This document shows, piece by piece, positions 44,988 through 53,061 of a stretch of DNA of 64,000 nucleotides. The stretch comes from Comamonas thiooxydans (GTDB lineage Bacteria; Pseudomonadota; Gammaproteobacteria; Burkholderiales; Burkholderiaceae_C). The translations under genes were made by a program, and so were the position numbers. A model generated the notes under the pieces. That model was not told where the DNA came from. It made no database searches and was given only the letters and a program-made list of their open reading frames with translations. The first letter of the stretch is position 1; every line of letters begins with the position of its first letter. The stretch spans positions 5,084,001-5,148,000 of the forward strand of contig NZ_AP026738.1 in the NCBI RefSeq assembly GCF_002157685.2, written 5' to 3'.

Positions 44988-45848
44988 GTGAAACTGCCCA
45001 CCTCTCTTCGACGACTGAGTACGCTGCAGCTGGCGCTGGGCGTGTCCATCGCCGTCCATGCCGTGTTGCTGACCGTCCGCTTCGTGGACCCGGAACGCTT
45101 TGAGCGCGTGTTTCAGGACACGCCGCTGGAAGTGATCCTGGTCAACGCCCGCGCCAACGAGGTGCCGGACAAGGCGCAGGCCATCGCCCAGACATCGCTG
45201 GCTGGCGGCGGCGATGCAGACCAGGGCCGGGCCACCAGCCCCATGCCCTACTCGGCCCTGACGACGGTCGGCGACGATTTCGAGGAAAAACAGCGCCAGC
45301 TCGATGCCATGCAGGAGCAGCAGAACCAGTTGCTGACCCAGCTGCGCCAGCAAGTGGCCGCGCTGCCCCCCATAGACCCGCGGCTGAGCGCCGACAACAA
45401 GGCCCTGGAAGCCCAGGAAGAAAAGCGCTTGCAGCTCATCAAGCTGCTGGCCGAGATTGAAAAGCGCATCAACGAAGAGAACGCCCGCCCCAAGAAGCGC
45501 TATATCAGTCCCGCCACCAAGGAAGCCGTGTATGCCGTCTACTACGATGCGCTGCGCCGCAAGGTGGAAGACAAGGGCACAGAAAACTTCCCCGAGAACA
45601 AGGGCAAGAAGCTGTATGGCGAGCTGGTCATGATCCTGACCGTGAACCATGACGGCCGCGTGCTTTCCACCGAGGTTGTGCAGGGCTCGGGTAACCGCAT
45701 GCTCGATACCCGCGCCGAGGCCATTGCCCGCGCCGCAGCCCCTTACGGCCACTTCGGCCCGGCCATGCGCACCAAGGCCGATCAGATCGCCGTCGTCTCG
45801 CGCTTCAGGTTCACACGCGAGCAGACACTGGAAACAGACATAAGGTGA
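44988..45848 (+). CDS. TonB-like energy-transducer-family protein
   Basis: 286 residues with a GTG start. An N-terminal membrane anchor (LQLALGVSIAVHAVLLTVRF) includes the S-x-x-x-H of TonB proteins. A central coiled-coil (EEKQRQLDAMQEQQNQLLTQLRQQVAAL and EEKRLQLIKLLAEIEKRINEEN) spans about residues 95-165. The C-terminal TonB domain has YYDALRRKVEDKGTENFPE and GKKLYGELVMILTVNHDGRVLSTEVVQGSG. The long coiled-coil instead of a Pro-rich linker is unusual for TonB and recalls TolA. No ExbBD or receptor genes are near, so its partner is unknown. It begins 30 bases after the exoribonuclease gene. Confidence 0.87.
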   Translation: MKLPTSLRRLSTLQLALGVSIAVHAVLLTVRFVDPERFERVFQDTPLEVILVNARANEVPDKAQAIAQTSLAGGGDADQGRATSPMPYSALTTVGDDFEEKQRQLDAMQEQQNQLLTQLRQQVAALPPIDPRLSADNKALEAQEEKRLQLIKLLAEIEKRINEENARPKKRYISPATKEAVYAVYYDALRRKVEDKGTENFPENKGKKLYGELVMILTVNHDGRVLSTEVVQGSGNRMLDTRAEAIARAAAPYGHFGPAMRTKADQIAVVSRFRFTREQTLETDIR

Positions 45849-45960
45849 CCCCCTGTACCGCCTTCGGCGTCTTCCCCCGCTCTCGCATCGCTTCGCTTGC
45901 GGGCGGGGAACGCAGCCAGCGCGGCAGGACGGCCCTTGCGCGGCGGCCTTGGCTCAGGCT
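45847..45960 (+). repeat. Stop-codon-adjacent GC-rich repeat, copy 4 (3' of the TonB-like gene)
   Basis: Begins at the stop codon: GACCCCCTGTACCGCCTTCGG, CGTCTTCCCCCGCTCTCGC, then GCTTCGCTTGCGGGCGGGGA and CAGCGCGGCAGGACGGCCC. More diverged than the others but with the same order and orientation. Confidence 0.6.
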
Positions 45961-46028
45961 TGGCCGGTTTCGCAGGCCACTGCCCGACGCGTCCTCAACT
46001 CTGCTCAGCGATTTCCTTCAGCCTTTTT

Positions 46029-46895
46029 ATGACAAATACGCTTGATGCCTACTGCGTCATGGGCAACCCCGTTGCCCACAGCCGCTCCCCCTGGATCCAT
46101 GCCCGCTTTGCCGAGCTGACCGGCCAGCCCGTCAGCTATGACCGCGCCCTGGTGCCGCTGGATGGCTTTGCCGACTTTGTGCGCGACTTTGCCGCGCGCG
46201 GCGGCAAGGGTTGCAATGTGACCGTTCCCTTCAAGCTGCAGGCGGCCGAGCTGGCCACCAGCACCAGCGAGCGCGTGCGGCTGGCTGGTGCTGCCAATAC
46301 GCTGGTATTCGGCGCCAACGGCATTCATGCCGACAACACCGATGGCCTGGGCATCGTGGCCGACATCACCCGCAATGCCGGTGTACCCATCGCCGGGCGT
46401 GATGTGCTGCTGCTTGGCGCGGGCGGCGCCGCCGCTGGAGCCCTGGGCTCTTTGCTGGAACAAAAGCCCCGCCGCCTAGTCGTGGTCAACCGCACTCATG
46501 CCAGGGCCCAAACGCTGATCCAGCAGCATGCGGCCATTGCCACACTACATAAAGTAGAGCTGGTAGCACTTGAAAGACAGGTGCTTGAGACCGATTTGAC
46601 CCAAAATTTCGACATCATCATCAATGCCACAGCCAGCAGTTTGGCTGGGGCTGATGTGCCCGCGCCCGCCAGCGTGCTGCACGCACGCAGTCTGGCCTAC
46701 GACATGATGTACGGCCCCGCCGCTCAGAATTTTCTGAGTTGGGCCAGCAGCCACGGCGCGCTGGCGCGTGATGGCCTGGGCATGCTGGTGGAGCAGGCCG
46801 CCGAGTCCTTTGCGCTATGGCGCGGCGTGCGTCCGCCCTCGGCACAAGTCTTGGCCGAGCTGCGTGCTCTGCTGCACGCCGAAGCCGCTCACTAA
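46029..46895 (+). CDS. aroE: Shikimate dehydrogenase
   Basis: 288 residues (typical 270-280). Shikimate-binding block NPVAHSRSPWIHARFAELTG, catalytic Lys in GCNVTVPFKLQA, the NTDGLGIV segment, and the NADP loop LLLGAGGAAAGALGSLL followed by VVNRTHARA. It reduces 3-dehydroshikimate to shikimate. Residues about 170-190 (HKVELVALERQVLETDLTQNF) form a segment about eight residues longer than in E. coli AroE, and its DNA resembles the dispersed AGCTGCTTGCGCTT repeat. The start ATG is the first giving the AroE N-terminus; the upstream frame runs through a repeat. mtgA follows by 14 bases. Confidence 0.96.
   Translation: MTNTLDAYCVMGNPVAHSRSPWIHARFAELTGQPVSYDRALVPLDGFADFVRDFAARGGKGCNVTVPFKLQAAELATSTSERVRLAGAANTLVFGANGIHADNTDGLGIVADITRNAGVPIAGRDVLLLGAGGAAAGALGSLLEQKPRRLVVVNRTHARAQTLIQQHAAIATLHKVELVALERQVLETDLTQNFDIIINATASSLAGADVPAPASVLHARSLAYDMMYGPAAQNFLSWASSHGALARDGLGMLVEQAAESFALWRGVRPPSAQVLAELRALLHAEAAH
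46558..46585 (+). repeat. AGCTGCTTGCGCTT-type element inside aroE
   Basis: AGCTGGTAGCACTT (11 of 14 bases matching the family core) begins an imperfect inverted repeat AGCACTTG / CAGGTGCT around AAAGA, all in-frame within aroE. The local sequence is AT-richer than the rest of the gene. Confidence 0.4.
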
Positions 46896-46909
46896 AACCT
46901 CGCCCCACC

Positions 46910-47638
46910 ATGAAAGCTCTTGGCCGACTGCTGTTGCTGGTGCTTTGCGCCACCCTGCTGCTGCAATTGTTTTTTGTAGTACGCATCGCAGTCATGGCAT
47001 GGCTGGATCCGGAGTCCACCAGCTATCAGCGCTCCGAAGCCTGGCAGCTTGCCCACAGCAGCGAAGGCCTGCGCTGGCGCCAGCAATGGGTAGACTACAG
47101 CCAGATCTCCAGCAACCTCAAGCGCGCGGTGATTGCCTCCGAAGATGCCGGCTTCATGGACCACCACGGCGTGGAATGGGATGCCGTTCAGAAGGCCTGG
47201 CAGCGCAACGCAAAAGCCGAGGCCAGGGCCACGCAGGCAGACAAAGCCGGAAGCAACACCAAGCCCGCCAAGGTCTATGGCGGCTCCACCATCACCCAGC
47301 AACTGGCCAAGAACCTGCTGCTGTCGGGTGAACGCAATTTTCTGCGCAAGGGCCAGGAGCTGGTGCTGGCGCAATTGCTGGAGCTGATGCTGAGCAAGCA
47401 GCGCATTCTGGAGATCTACCTCAACAACGTGGAATGGGGCCAGGGCGTGTTCGGCGCCGAGGCAGCCGCCCGGCATTACTTCCACAAGAGTGCCGCCCAG
47501 CTCAATGCGGCAGAGGCAGCACGACTTGCCGCCATGCTTCCGGCACCCAAGCGCTTCGAGAAAATGCCGCAATCGCGCTATCTGGCGCAGCGCAGCCGCA
47601 CGATTGCGCGCTATATACCGATGGTGACACACCCTTGA
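46910..47638 (+). CDS. mtgA: Monofunctional biosynthetic peptidoglycan transglycosylase
   Basis: 242 residues. An N-terminal membrane helix (LLLLVLCATLLLQLFFVVRIAV) anchors a GT51 domain. The catalytic Glu is in AVIASEDAGFMDHHGVEWDAV, and the other motifs are GGSTITQQLAKNLLLSGERNFLRKG, ELMLSKQRILEIYLNNVEWGQGVFG and AARLAAMLPAP. There is no transpeptidase domain, so it makes uncrosslinked glycan. It is probably cotranscribed with aroE. Its own TGA stop lies within the start of a dispersed repeat. Confidence 0.96.
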   Translation: MKALGRLLLLVLCATLLLQLFFVVRIAVMAWLDPESTSYQRSEAWQLAHSSEGLRWRQQWVDYSQISSNLKRAVIASEDAGFMDHHGVEWDAVQKAWQRNAKAEARATQADKAGSNTKPAKVYGGSTITQQLAKNLLLSGERNFLRKGQELVLAQLLELMLSKQRILEIYLNNVEWGQGVFGAEAAARHYFHKSAAQLNAAEAARLAAMLPAPKRFEKMPQSRYLAQRSRTIARYIPMVTHP

Positions 47639-47718
47639 GGCGCTTCGCCTGGGCGGCCCCGCACCTTCCCCCGAGCGGAAGGCAGCATCGCCGCGAGGCG
47701 GCTCTTGCTTGCTGTCAC
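47631..47718 (+). repeat. Stop-codon-adjacent GC-rich repeat, copy 5 (3' of mtgA)
   Basis: CACCCTTGAGGCGCTTCGCCT contains the mtgA stop codon itself. Then come GGCGGCCCCGCACCTTCCCCC, CATCGCCGCGAGGCGG and CTCTTGCTTGCTGTCACCC. Same orientation as the other copies relative to the gene it follows. Confidence 0.7.
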
Positions 47719-47761
47719 CCGCATGGAGCGTGAAGGTTTTGTACGAGGATAATCGACAGCC

Positions 47762-48310
47762 ATGCGAATTCTAGGAATCGACCCTGGCCTGCAGACCACG
47801 GGCTTTGGCGTCATCGACATGGAAGGCCAGCGCCTGTCCTATGTGGCCAGCGGCACCATACGCACCAACAAGATGGAGCTCGGCGACCTGCCGGGTCGTC
47901 TCAAGGTGCTGTTCGACGGCATCTCCGAAGTCGCCTCACGCTACCAGCCCGAAGTGGCTGCCGTGGAAATCGTCTTCGTCAACGTCAACCCCCAGTCCAC
48001 GCTACTGCTGGGCCAGGCCCGTGGTGCGGCGCTGACGGCCCTGGTCAACGCCAATCTTGCGGTTTCCGAATACACCGCCCTGCAGATGAAAAAAGCCGTG
48101 GTCGGCCACGGTCGCGCAGCCAAGAGCCAGATCCAGGAAATGGTCAAACGGCTGCTGCAACTGCCCGGCCTGCCCGGCACCGATGCCGCCGATGCGCTGG
48201 GACTGGCCATCACCCATGCCCATGCGGCGGCCGCCATGGGACTGATGGCCAAGTCCACCGATCTGCGCCGCAAGCAACATGCCATGTACCGTGGCGGACG
48301 GGTTTATTGA
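47762..48310 (+). CDS. ruvC: Holliday junction resolvase RuvC
   Basis: 182 residues. [19 protein letters not shown] carries the first catalytic Asp; [25 protein letters not shown] holds the catalytic Glu and the Q-S-x-L-x-L-G segment; the C-terminal acids are in [16 protein letters not shown]. It cleaves four-way junctions left by RuvAB. ruvA and ruvB are not in the window. A perfect start fit and no upstream alternative make the boundaries secure. Confidence 0.97.
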   Translation: MRILGIDPGLQTTGFGVIDMEGQRLSYVASGTIRTNKMELGDLPGRLKVLFDGISEVASRYQPEVAAVEIVFVNVNPQSTLLLGQARGAALTALVNANLAVSEYTALQMKKAVVGHGRAAKSQIQEMVKRLLQLPGLPGTDAADALGLAITHAHAAAAMGLMAKSTDLRRKQHAMYRGGRVY

Positions 48311-48378
48311 GTTCCTGGGGCGCCTATGCCACTGCCTGGCACCCCTGAGCTGGACTGCTTGCGGGACTTCCCAGATAC

Positions 48379-48406
48379 AAAAAAGCTGCGGCACGCCACG
48401 GCTTTT
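48379..48406 (-). terminator. Terminator between convergent ruvC and the RcnB-like gene
   Basis: AAAAGCCGTGGC and GCCGCAGCTTTTTT form an imperfect stem on the minus strand with T residues after it; on the plus strand AAAAAAGC and GGCTTTTC also flank it, so it may work both ways. Confidence 0.75.
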
Positions 48407-48423
48407 CAGGGGGGTGTCACGGC

Positions 48424-48852
48424 TTAGTAATTGCCCAGCACCATGGAGGCAATCACACCGGAGGCAATGGCGACCAGCAGATAGTCGCCGCCGTTCTGAA
48501 TCCAGTGATAGCCGCGCGGCGGGGCCGACAGGCGGTGGCCGCGCCAGTCATTCACCACATAGTGTTGGCTGCGGTATTGCGGCGGCACGCGACTGCCCTT
48601 GTACCAGTTGTGGTCGGGACCGCCGCCACGGCGACCATTGTCGTGATGATCGGCACGTCGGTCGTCGCGCCTGTCATAGCGCTGCTCATGCCGGCCACGA
48701 TCATCATGGCGACCGCCATGGCGCATGTCCTGCGCTCCATGTCCATTGCCGCGACCGGGCGGCGGGCCGGGCTGCGCCTGGGCGGCCAGACTGCCCAGAC
48801 CCAGGCAGGCGGCAACCGAGGCAGAAAGAATGCGGGTAGTCAAACGGGACAT
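48424..48852 (-). CDS. RcnB-family periplasmic protein
   Basis: 142 residues. The signal peptide ends LAAQA-QPGPPP. The middle (about residues 30-75) is very rich in His, Asp, Arg and Gly (GHGAQDMRHGGRHDDRGRHE, then more), a likely metal-buffering or disordered stretch. The C-terminal part YKGSRVPPQYRSQHYVVNDWRGHRLSAPPRGYHWIQNGGDYLLVAI is the RcnB motif (hydrophobic, with G-Y-x-W-x-x-x-G-x-D-Y). E. coli RcnB acts in nickel/cobalt homeostasis, but most relatives are uncharacterised. The final segment VAIASGVIASMVLGNY is hydrophobic. Confidence 0.85.
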   Translation of the reverse strand: MSRLTTRILSASVAACLGLGSLAAQAQPGPPPGRGNGHGAQDMRHGGRHDDRGRHEQRYDRRDDRRADHHDNGRRGGGPDHNWYKGSRVPPQYRSQHYVVNDWRGHRLSAPPRGYHWIQNGGDYLLVAIASGVIASMVLGNY

Positions 48853-49054
48853 GGAGACTCCTTTGTCGAATTGTTTCGGTCAACAAGGTGTGCGGCCGGT
48901 CATGGCGGCCGCAGCAGATCCATCTTTACCCAATTTCGGCGCCGCAAGAAGTGAACAACTGCCGATTTACCACTTTTTGCGTGCTGTTTACAGAACAGAA
49001 ACCTATGAAACGCCGAGCCGGATTTGGCAAGCCGCTATCAATACTCATCAGTTC

Positions 49055-49246
49055 TCAGATGATGCGCCCGACAAACATCACGGCAAAAAAGGCCAGACCG
49101 GCGATCACCGTCCACTTGAACAGCAAGAAACCCAGGCGCTTGTAGTGCGCCTTGCCGGTTCCCAGATAGAAGGTAAAGCTCAATGCCGAAGCCAGAATCA
49201 GCAAGGTGGCCAGCCAGCGAAAGATCAGCATGGAGGTCTCGCTCAC
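49055..49246 (-). CDS. Small two-helix membrane protein coupled to lpxC
   Basis: 63 residues with two hydrophobic segments ([23 protein letters not shown] and [21 protein letters not shown]) and a basic loop KAHYKRLG between them. The GTG start overlaps the lpxC stop as GTGA, so it is translationally coupled to lpxC; an internal ATG five codons on is an alternative. No family name is recognised, but the tight coupling and clear membrane pattern argue it is real. Possible role near LpxC or the divisome is only inference. Confidence 0.72.
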   Translation of the reverse strand: MSETSMLIFRWLATLLILASALSFTFYLGTGKAHYKRLGFLLFKWTVIAGLAFFAVMFVGRII

Positions 49247-50166
49247 CAGGCCTGGGCGGGCATGGCAAAGCCCTGAGGGGCCTGGCGCTCGCTCTCGAAG
49301 GTCACTAGCTCCCAGGTCTCAGGCTGCTCTATCATTGCGCGCAGCAGCTTGTTGTTGAGGCCGTGACCCGAGCGAAAGGCGCTGTAGGCACCGAGAATGG
49401 GCTTGCCGATCAGATACAGATCGCCGATCGCGTCAAGGATCTTGTGCTTGGCAAACTCGTCGTCATAGCGCAGGCCGTCGCTGTTCAGGACCTTGTAGTC
49501 GTCCATGACGATGGCGTTGTCCAGCCCCCCGCCCAGTGCCAGGCCGTTGTTGCGCAGCATTTCCACATCCTTGGTGAAGCCGAAGGTGCGGGCGCGGGCG
49601 ATGTCGCGTGTGTAGTTGTCCAGACCCATGTCGAACTCCACGCACTGCCCCGTGGAGTCCACGGCAGGGTGAGCGAAGTCGATCTCGAAGCGCAGCTTGA
49701 AGCCGTGGTAGGGATCGAAGCGCGCCCACTTGAGATTCTGTCCTTCGCCTTCGCGCACCTCGATCGGGCTCTTGATGCGGATGAAGCGTTTGGGAGCCTT
49801 CTGCAACTCGATTCCGGCGCTTTGCAGCAGAAACACGAACGAGGACGAGGAACCATCGAGAATCGGCACCTCTTCGGCCGTGATGTCCACGTAGAGGTTG
49901 TCGATTCCCAGACCGGCGATGGCCGACATCAGGTGCTCTACCGTATGCACCTTGGCACCGCCGCTGCCGATGGTCGAGGCCATGCGCGTATCGGTCACGG
50001 CCTCGGCGGAAATAGGGATATCCACAGGCTCAGGCAAGTCCACGCGACGGAACACGATGCCGGTATCAGGCTGGGCAGGGCGCAGCGTCAACTCGACACG
50101 CTGGCCGCTGTGCAGGCCCACGCCTACGGCACGGGAAATGGTCTTGATGGTACGTTGCTGAAGCAT
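49243..50166 (-). CDS. lpxC: UDP-3-O-acyl-N-acetylglucosamine deacetylase
   Basis: 307 residues. [31 protein letters not shown] is the conserved start. Zinc ligands are His in [18 protein letters not shown] and His/Asp in [22 protein letters not shown]. The catalytic Glu is in the V-E-H-L motif, and [16 protein letters not shown] lines the active site. It is the first committed step of lipid A synthesis. It closes the dcw cluster after ftsZ, as in many proteobacteria. No good ribosome site is seen before the ATG, and a hairpin lies 18 bases upstream. Confidence 0.97.
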   Translation of the reverse strand: MLQQRTIKTISRAVGVGLHSGQRVELTLRPAQPDTGIVFRRVDLPEPVDIPISAEAVTDTRMASTIGSGGAKVHTVEHLMSAIAGLGIDNLYVDITAEEVPILDGSSSSFVFLLQSAGIELQKAPKRFIRIKSPIEVREGEGQNLKWARFDPYHGFKLRFEIDFAHPAVDSTGQCVEFDMGLDNYTRDIARARTFGFTKDVEMLRNNGLALGGGLDNAIVMDDYKVLNSDGLRYDDEFAKHKILDAIGDLYLIGKPILGAYSAFRSGHGLNNKLLRAMIEQPETWELVTFESERQAPQGFAMPAQAW

Positions 50167-50183
50167 GCTGGTATTTTAAATGG

Positions 50184-50221
50184 GACAACCCCGAGCCAGC
50201 TTACGCCGACCCAGGGTTGTC
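50184..50221. other. Hairpin in the lpxC upstream region
   Basis: GACAACCC and GGGTTGTC are perfect inverted arms with a 22-base loop, ending 18 bases before the lpxC ATG. Without a T-run on the minus strand it is unlikely to be a terminator; it may shape the lpxC 5' untranslated region. Confidence 0.4.
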
Positions 50222-50318
50222 TTAATCGCTGCGATACAGCGAACTGATGGGCCGTCAGTCCTTAACGAACCAAAGGCCTTTGCGGCTGACCTCTCAAATA
50301 CTGGCGAGCACCAACTCA

Positions 50319-50415
50319 GAGATGCCGAGCAAGGGCCGCCCCCGCAGCGATGGCGTCGTCCCCCTCCTGCGAAGCGAGAGAGGGGGAAGCGGTGCAGCCG
50401 CTCAGGGGGTGTCGG
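50319..50415 (-). repeat. Stop-codon-adjacent GC-rich repeat, copy 6 (3' of ftsZ)
   Basis: On the minus strand, just after the ftsZ stop: GACACCCCCTGAGCGGCTGC, CGCTTCCCCCTCTCTCGCTTC, GGAGGGGGACGACGCC, then ATCGCTGCGGGGGCGGCCC. It separates ftsZ from lpxC by its length. Confidence 0.75.
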
Positions 50416-50419
50416 GCTG

Positions 50420-51613
50420 TCAGTCCGCCTGCTTGCGCAGAAAGGCCGGGATCTCCACATCATCCATGCCGCCAGACGCCAGCGCGCTCACGCGCTCCGA
50501 AGCCTGGGTACGGTTGGTGCGCCAGACGCTGGGCACATTGGTGTTGGCCGTGCCGTATTCCATGCCGCCCAGGGGAGGCAGGCCCACGGCCACGTTGTCG
50601 GTACCGGTACGCAGACCGCCCTGCACCACCTGGATGTTCTGGCGACGCACATTGGGACGCGACAGGCCGGTGGCCACCACGGTCACGCGGATCTCGTCGC
50701 CCAACGAGTCATCGTAGGCTGCGCCATAGATCACGTGGGCATCGGGAGACGCGTAGGCATTGATGGTGGACATGGCCAGACGCGACTCGGACAGCTTGAG
50801 GCTACCCTTGGCGGCAGTCACCAGCACCAGCACGCCCTTGGCGCCGGACAGATCGATGCCTTCCAGCAGCGGGCAGGCCACGGCCTGCTCGGCAGCGATA
50901 CGGGCACGATCGGGACCGGCGGCCTTGGCCGTGCCCATCATGGCCTTGCCGGGCTCGCCCATCACGGTGCGCACGTCTTCAAAGTCGACGTTCACATGGC
51001 CGTACTCGTTGATGATTTCGGCAATGCCGCCCACGGCGTTCTTCAGAACGTCATTGGCATGGGCAAAAGCCTCGTCCTGGGAGATATCGTCGCCCAGCAC
51101 ATCGAGCAGCTTTTCGTTGAGCACAACGATCAGCGAGTCCACATTCGCCTCCAGCTCGGCCAGGCCGGCGTCAGCGTTCTGCATGCGGCGGCCGCCTTCC
51201 CACTCGAAAGGCTTGGTCACCACACCCACCGTCAGAATGCCCATTTCCTTGGCCACTCGTGCGATCACAGGCGATGCACCGGTACCCGTACCACCACCCA
51301 TGCCTGCCGTAATGAAGAGCATGTGCGCGCCTTCGATGGCAGCGCGAATATCTTCCACAGCAGCTTCCGCAGCATCGCGGCCCTTGTCGGGCTTGCTGCC
51401 AGCACCCAGGCCGCTGCCACCCAGATGGATGGTGCGGTGAGCGCGGCTGCGCAACAGAGCTTGAGCATCGGTATTGGCCGTAATGAATTCGACGCCCTGA
51501 ACGCTGCGTTCAATCATGTGGTCGACGGCGTTGCCGCCGCCGCCGCCGACGCCGATCACCTTGATCTGCGTGCCTTGGTTGAATTCTTCGGTTTCAATCA
51601 TGTCGATAGGCAT
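50420..51613 (-). CDS. ftsZ: Cell division GTPase FtsZ
   Basis: 397 residues. IKVIGVGGGGGNAVDHMIE starts the nucleotide fold, the tubulin signature GGGTGTG is at 106-112, and the synergy loop is seen as NVDFEDVRTVM. The C-terminal grapple peptide DVEIPAFLRKQAD binds FtsA and ZipA-type partners after a linker of about 60 residues. It assembles the Z ring. The ATG is preceded by a fair AGGAGCA. It follows ftsA after about 145 bases with an intergenic hairpin, so separate regulation is possible. Confidence 0.98.
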   Translation of the reverse strand: MPIDMIETEEFNQGTQIKVIGVGGGGGNAVDHMIERSVQGVEFITANTDAQALLRSRAHRTIHLGGSGLGAGSKPDKGRDAAEAAVEDIRAAIEGAHMLFITAGMGGGTGTGASPVIARVAKEMGILTVGVVTKPFEWEGGRRMQNADAGLAELEANVDSLIVVLNEKLLDVLGDDISQDEAFAHANDVLKNAVGGIAEIINEYGHVNVDFEDVRTVMGEPGKAMMGTAKAAGPDRARIAAEQAVACPLLEGIDLSGAKGVLVLVTAAKGSLKLSESRLAMSTINAYASPDAHVIYGAAYDDSLGDEIRVTVVATGLSRPNVRRQNIQVVQGGLRTGTDNVAVGLPPLGGMEYGTANTNVPSVWRTNRTQASERVSALASGGMDDVEIPAFLRKQAD

Positions 51614-51682
51614 GGTGGTGCTCCTGTTCTCTAGTGGTGGTTTGTCGCTGCTGTGGAAAAGAAATTTCGAACTCTTGAGGTC

Positions 51683-51711
51683 TTCGCGGTCTTCGTCGTC
51701 GATACCGCGAA
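51683..51711. other. Hairpin in the ftsA-ftsZ gap
   Basis: TTCGCGGT and ACCGCGAA are perfect 8-base inverted arms around a 13-base loop. No T-run follows on the minus strand, so it is not a typical terminator. It may be an RNA-processing or stability element. Confidence 0.4.
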
Positions 51712-51759
51712 AAATCCATCTGTGGTGGCCCGGTGATGAACATGCGATAAGTGCTCATA

Positions 51760-52989
51760 TCAGAAGTTCCCCACGATGAAGTCTTTGAACCGGCCAAAGG
51801 CGGTCTTCATGGAACCGCTCTTCTGGGCCACCTTGTAGCCACGCAGACGTGCCAGGCGTGCTTCATCGAGCAGGCCCATCACCGTGGCGGCACGGGGCTG
51901 GGCGACCATGTCGGCCAGCGCACCGGAATATTTGGGAAGCCCGCGACGCACGGGCTTGAGGAAGATGTCTTCGCCCAGCTCGATCATCCCGGGCATGACG
52001 GCGCTACCGCCCGTGAGCACGATGCCCGAGGACAGCACTTCTTCGTAGCCCGATTCGCGGATGACCTGCTGCACCAGCGAGAAGATCTCTTCCACGCGGG
52101 GCTCGATCACACCAGCCAGCGCCTGCTTGCTGATCATGCGCGGGCTGCGGTCGCCCAGGCCCGGCACTTCAACCTGGGCATCGGGATCGGCCAGCAACTG
52201 CTTGGCATAGCCGCTCTCGACCTTGATGTCCTCGGCATCCTTGGTGGGGGTACGCAAGGCCATGGCAATGTCGCTGGTGATCAGGTCGCCGGCAATCGGG
52301 ATCACGGCCGTGTGGCGAATCGCACCGCCGGTGAAGATGGCCACATCGGTCGCGCCCGCGCCGATATCCACCACGGCCACGCCCAGCTCGCGCTCGTCGT
52401 CGGTCAGCACGGCCTGGGCCGATGCCAGCGGGTTGAGCAGCAACTGCTCGACTTCCAGGCCGCAGCGGCGTACGCATTTGATGATGTTCTCGGCCGCGCT
52501 CTGGGCGCCGGTCACGATATGGATCTTGGCTTCAAGGCGAATGCCGCTCATGCCGATGGGCTCGCGCACCTCGTGGCCGTCGATGACGAACTCCTGCGCC
52601 TCAACCAGCAGCAGGCGCTGGTCGGACGAGATATTGATGGCCTTGGCGGTTTCCATCACGCGGGCCATATCGGTGGACGAGACTTCCTTGTCCTTGATGG
52701 CCACCATGCCGCTGGAATTCAGACCGCGGATATGGCTGCCCGTAATGCCGGTGCACACTCGCTGGATCTTGCAATCCGCCATCAGCTCGGCCTCTTTGAG
52801 CGCCTGCTGGATGCTCTGCACGGTCGCGTCGATGTTCACGACCACGCCGCGCTTCAAGCCGTTGCTGGGGGCTACGCCCAGGCCTGCCAGCTTGAGCTCG
52901 CCATTGGACATGACCTCGGCCACCACCGCCATGACCTTGGCCGTGCCGATATCCAGCCCAACAATCACATCCTTGTATTCTCTTGCCAT
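51760..52989 (-). CDS. ftsA: Cell division protein FtsA
   Basis: 409 residues, actin-like ATPase. Phosphate loops DVIVGLDIGTAKVMAVVAEV and VAVVDIGAGATDVAIFTGGAIRHT, the 1C domain between them, the adenosine motif LSSGIVLTGGSAVMPGMIEL, and a C-terminal amphipathic helix (GRFKDFIVGNF) that binds the inner membrane. It tethers FtsZ filaments and recruits the divisome. It lies about 70 bases after ftsQ. Confidence 0.97.
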   Translation of the reverse strand: MAREYKDVIVGLDIGTAKVMAVVAEVMSNGELKLAGLGVAPSNGLKRGVVVNIDATVQSIQQALKEAELMADCKIQRVCTGITGSHIRGLNSSGMVAIKDKEVSSTDMARVMETAKAINISSDQRLLLVEAQEFVIDGHEVREPIGMSGIRLEAKIHIVTGAQSAAENIIKCVRRCGLEVEQLLLNPLASAQAVLTDDERELGVAVVDIGAGATDVAIFTGGAIRHTAVIPIAGDLITSDIAMALRTPTKDAEDIKVESGYAKQLLADPDAQVEVPGLGDRSPRMISKQALAGVIEPRVEEIFSLVQQVIRESGYEEVLSSGIVLTGGSAVMPGMIELGEDIFLKPVRRGLPKYSGALADMVAQPRAATVMGLLDEARLARLRGYKVAQKSGSMKTAFGRFKDFIVGNF

Positions 52990-53061
52990 ATCAGCTTCCG
53001 CCCCCGGTAGGTTCTGTCTTGTCTTTGTGTGCGCCTTGCATGTCTGTTCCCCTGCTCCCGC

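Noticed and set aside
48505..48954. 149-codon plus-strand frame over the RcnB-like gene
   Set aside because: Antisense to a gene with a signal peptide and RcnB motif; overlaps its promoter region.
49007..49276. Plus-strand frames across the small lpxC-coupled gene
   Set aside because: They lack start signals and hydrophobic or motif patterns, whereas the minus-strand frame is coupled to lpxC and has two clear membrane helices.
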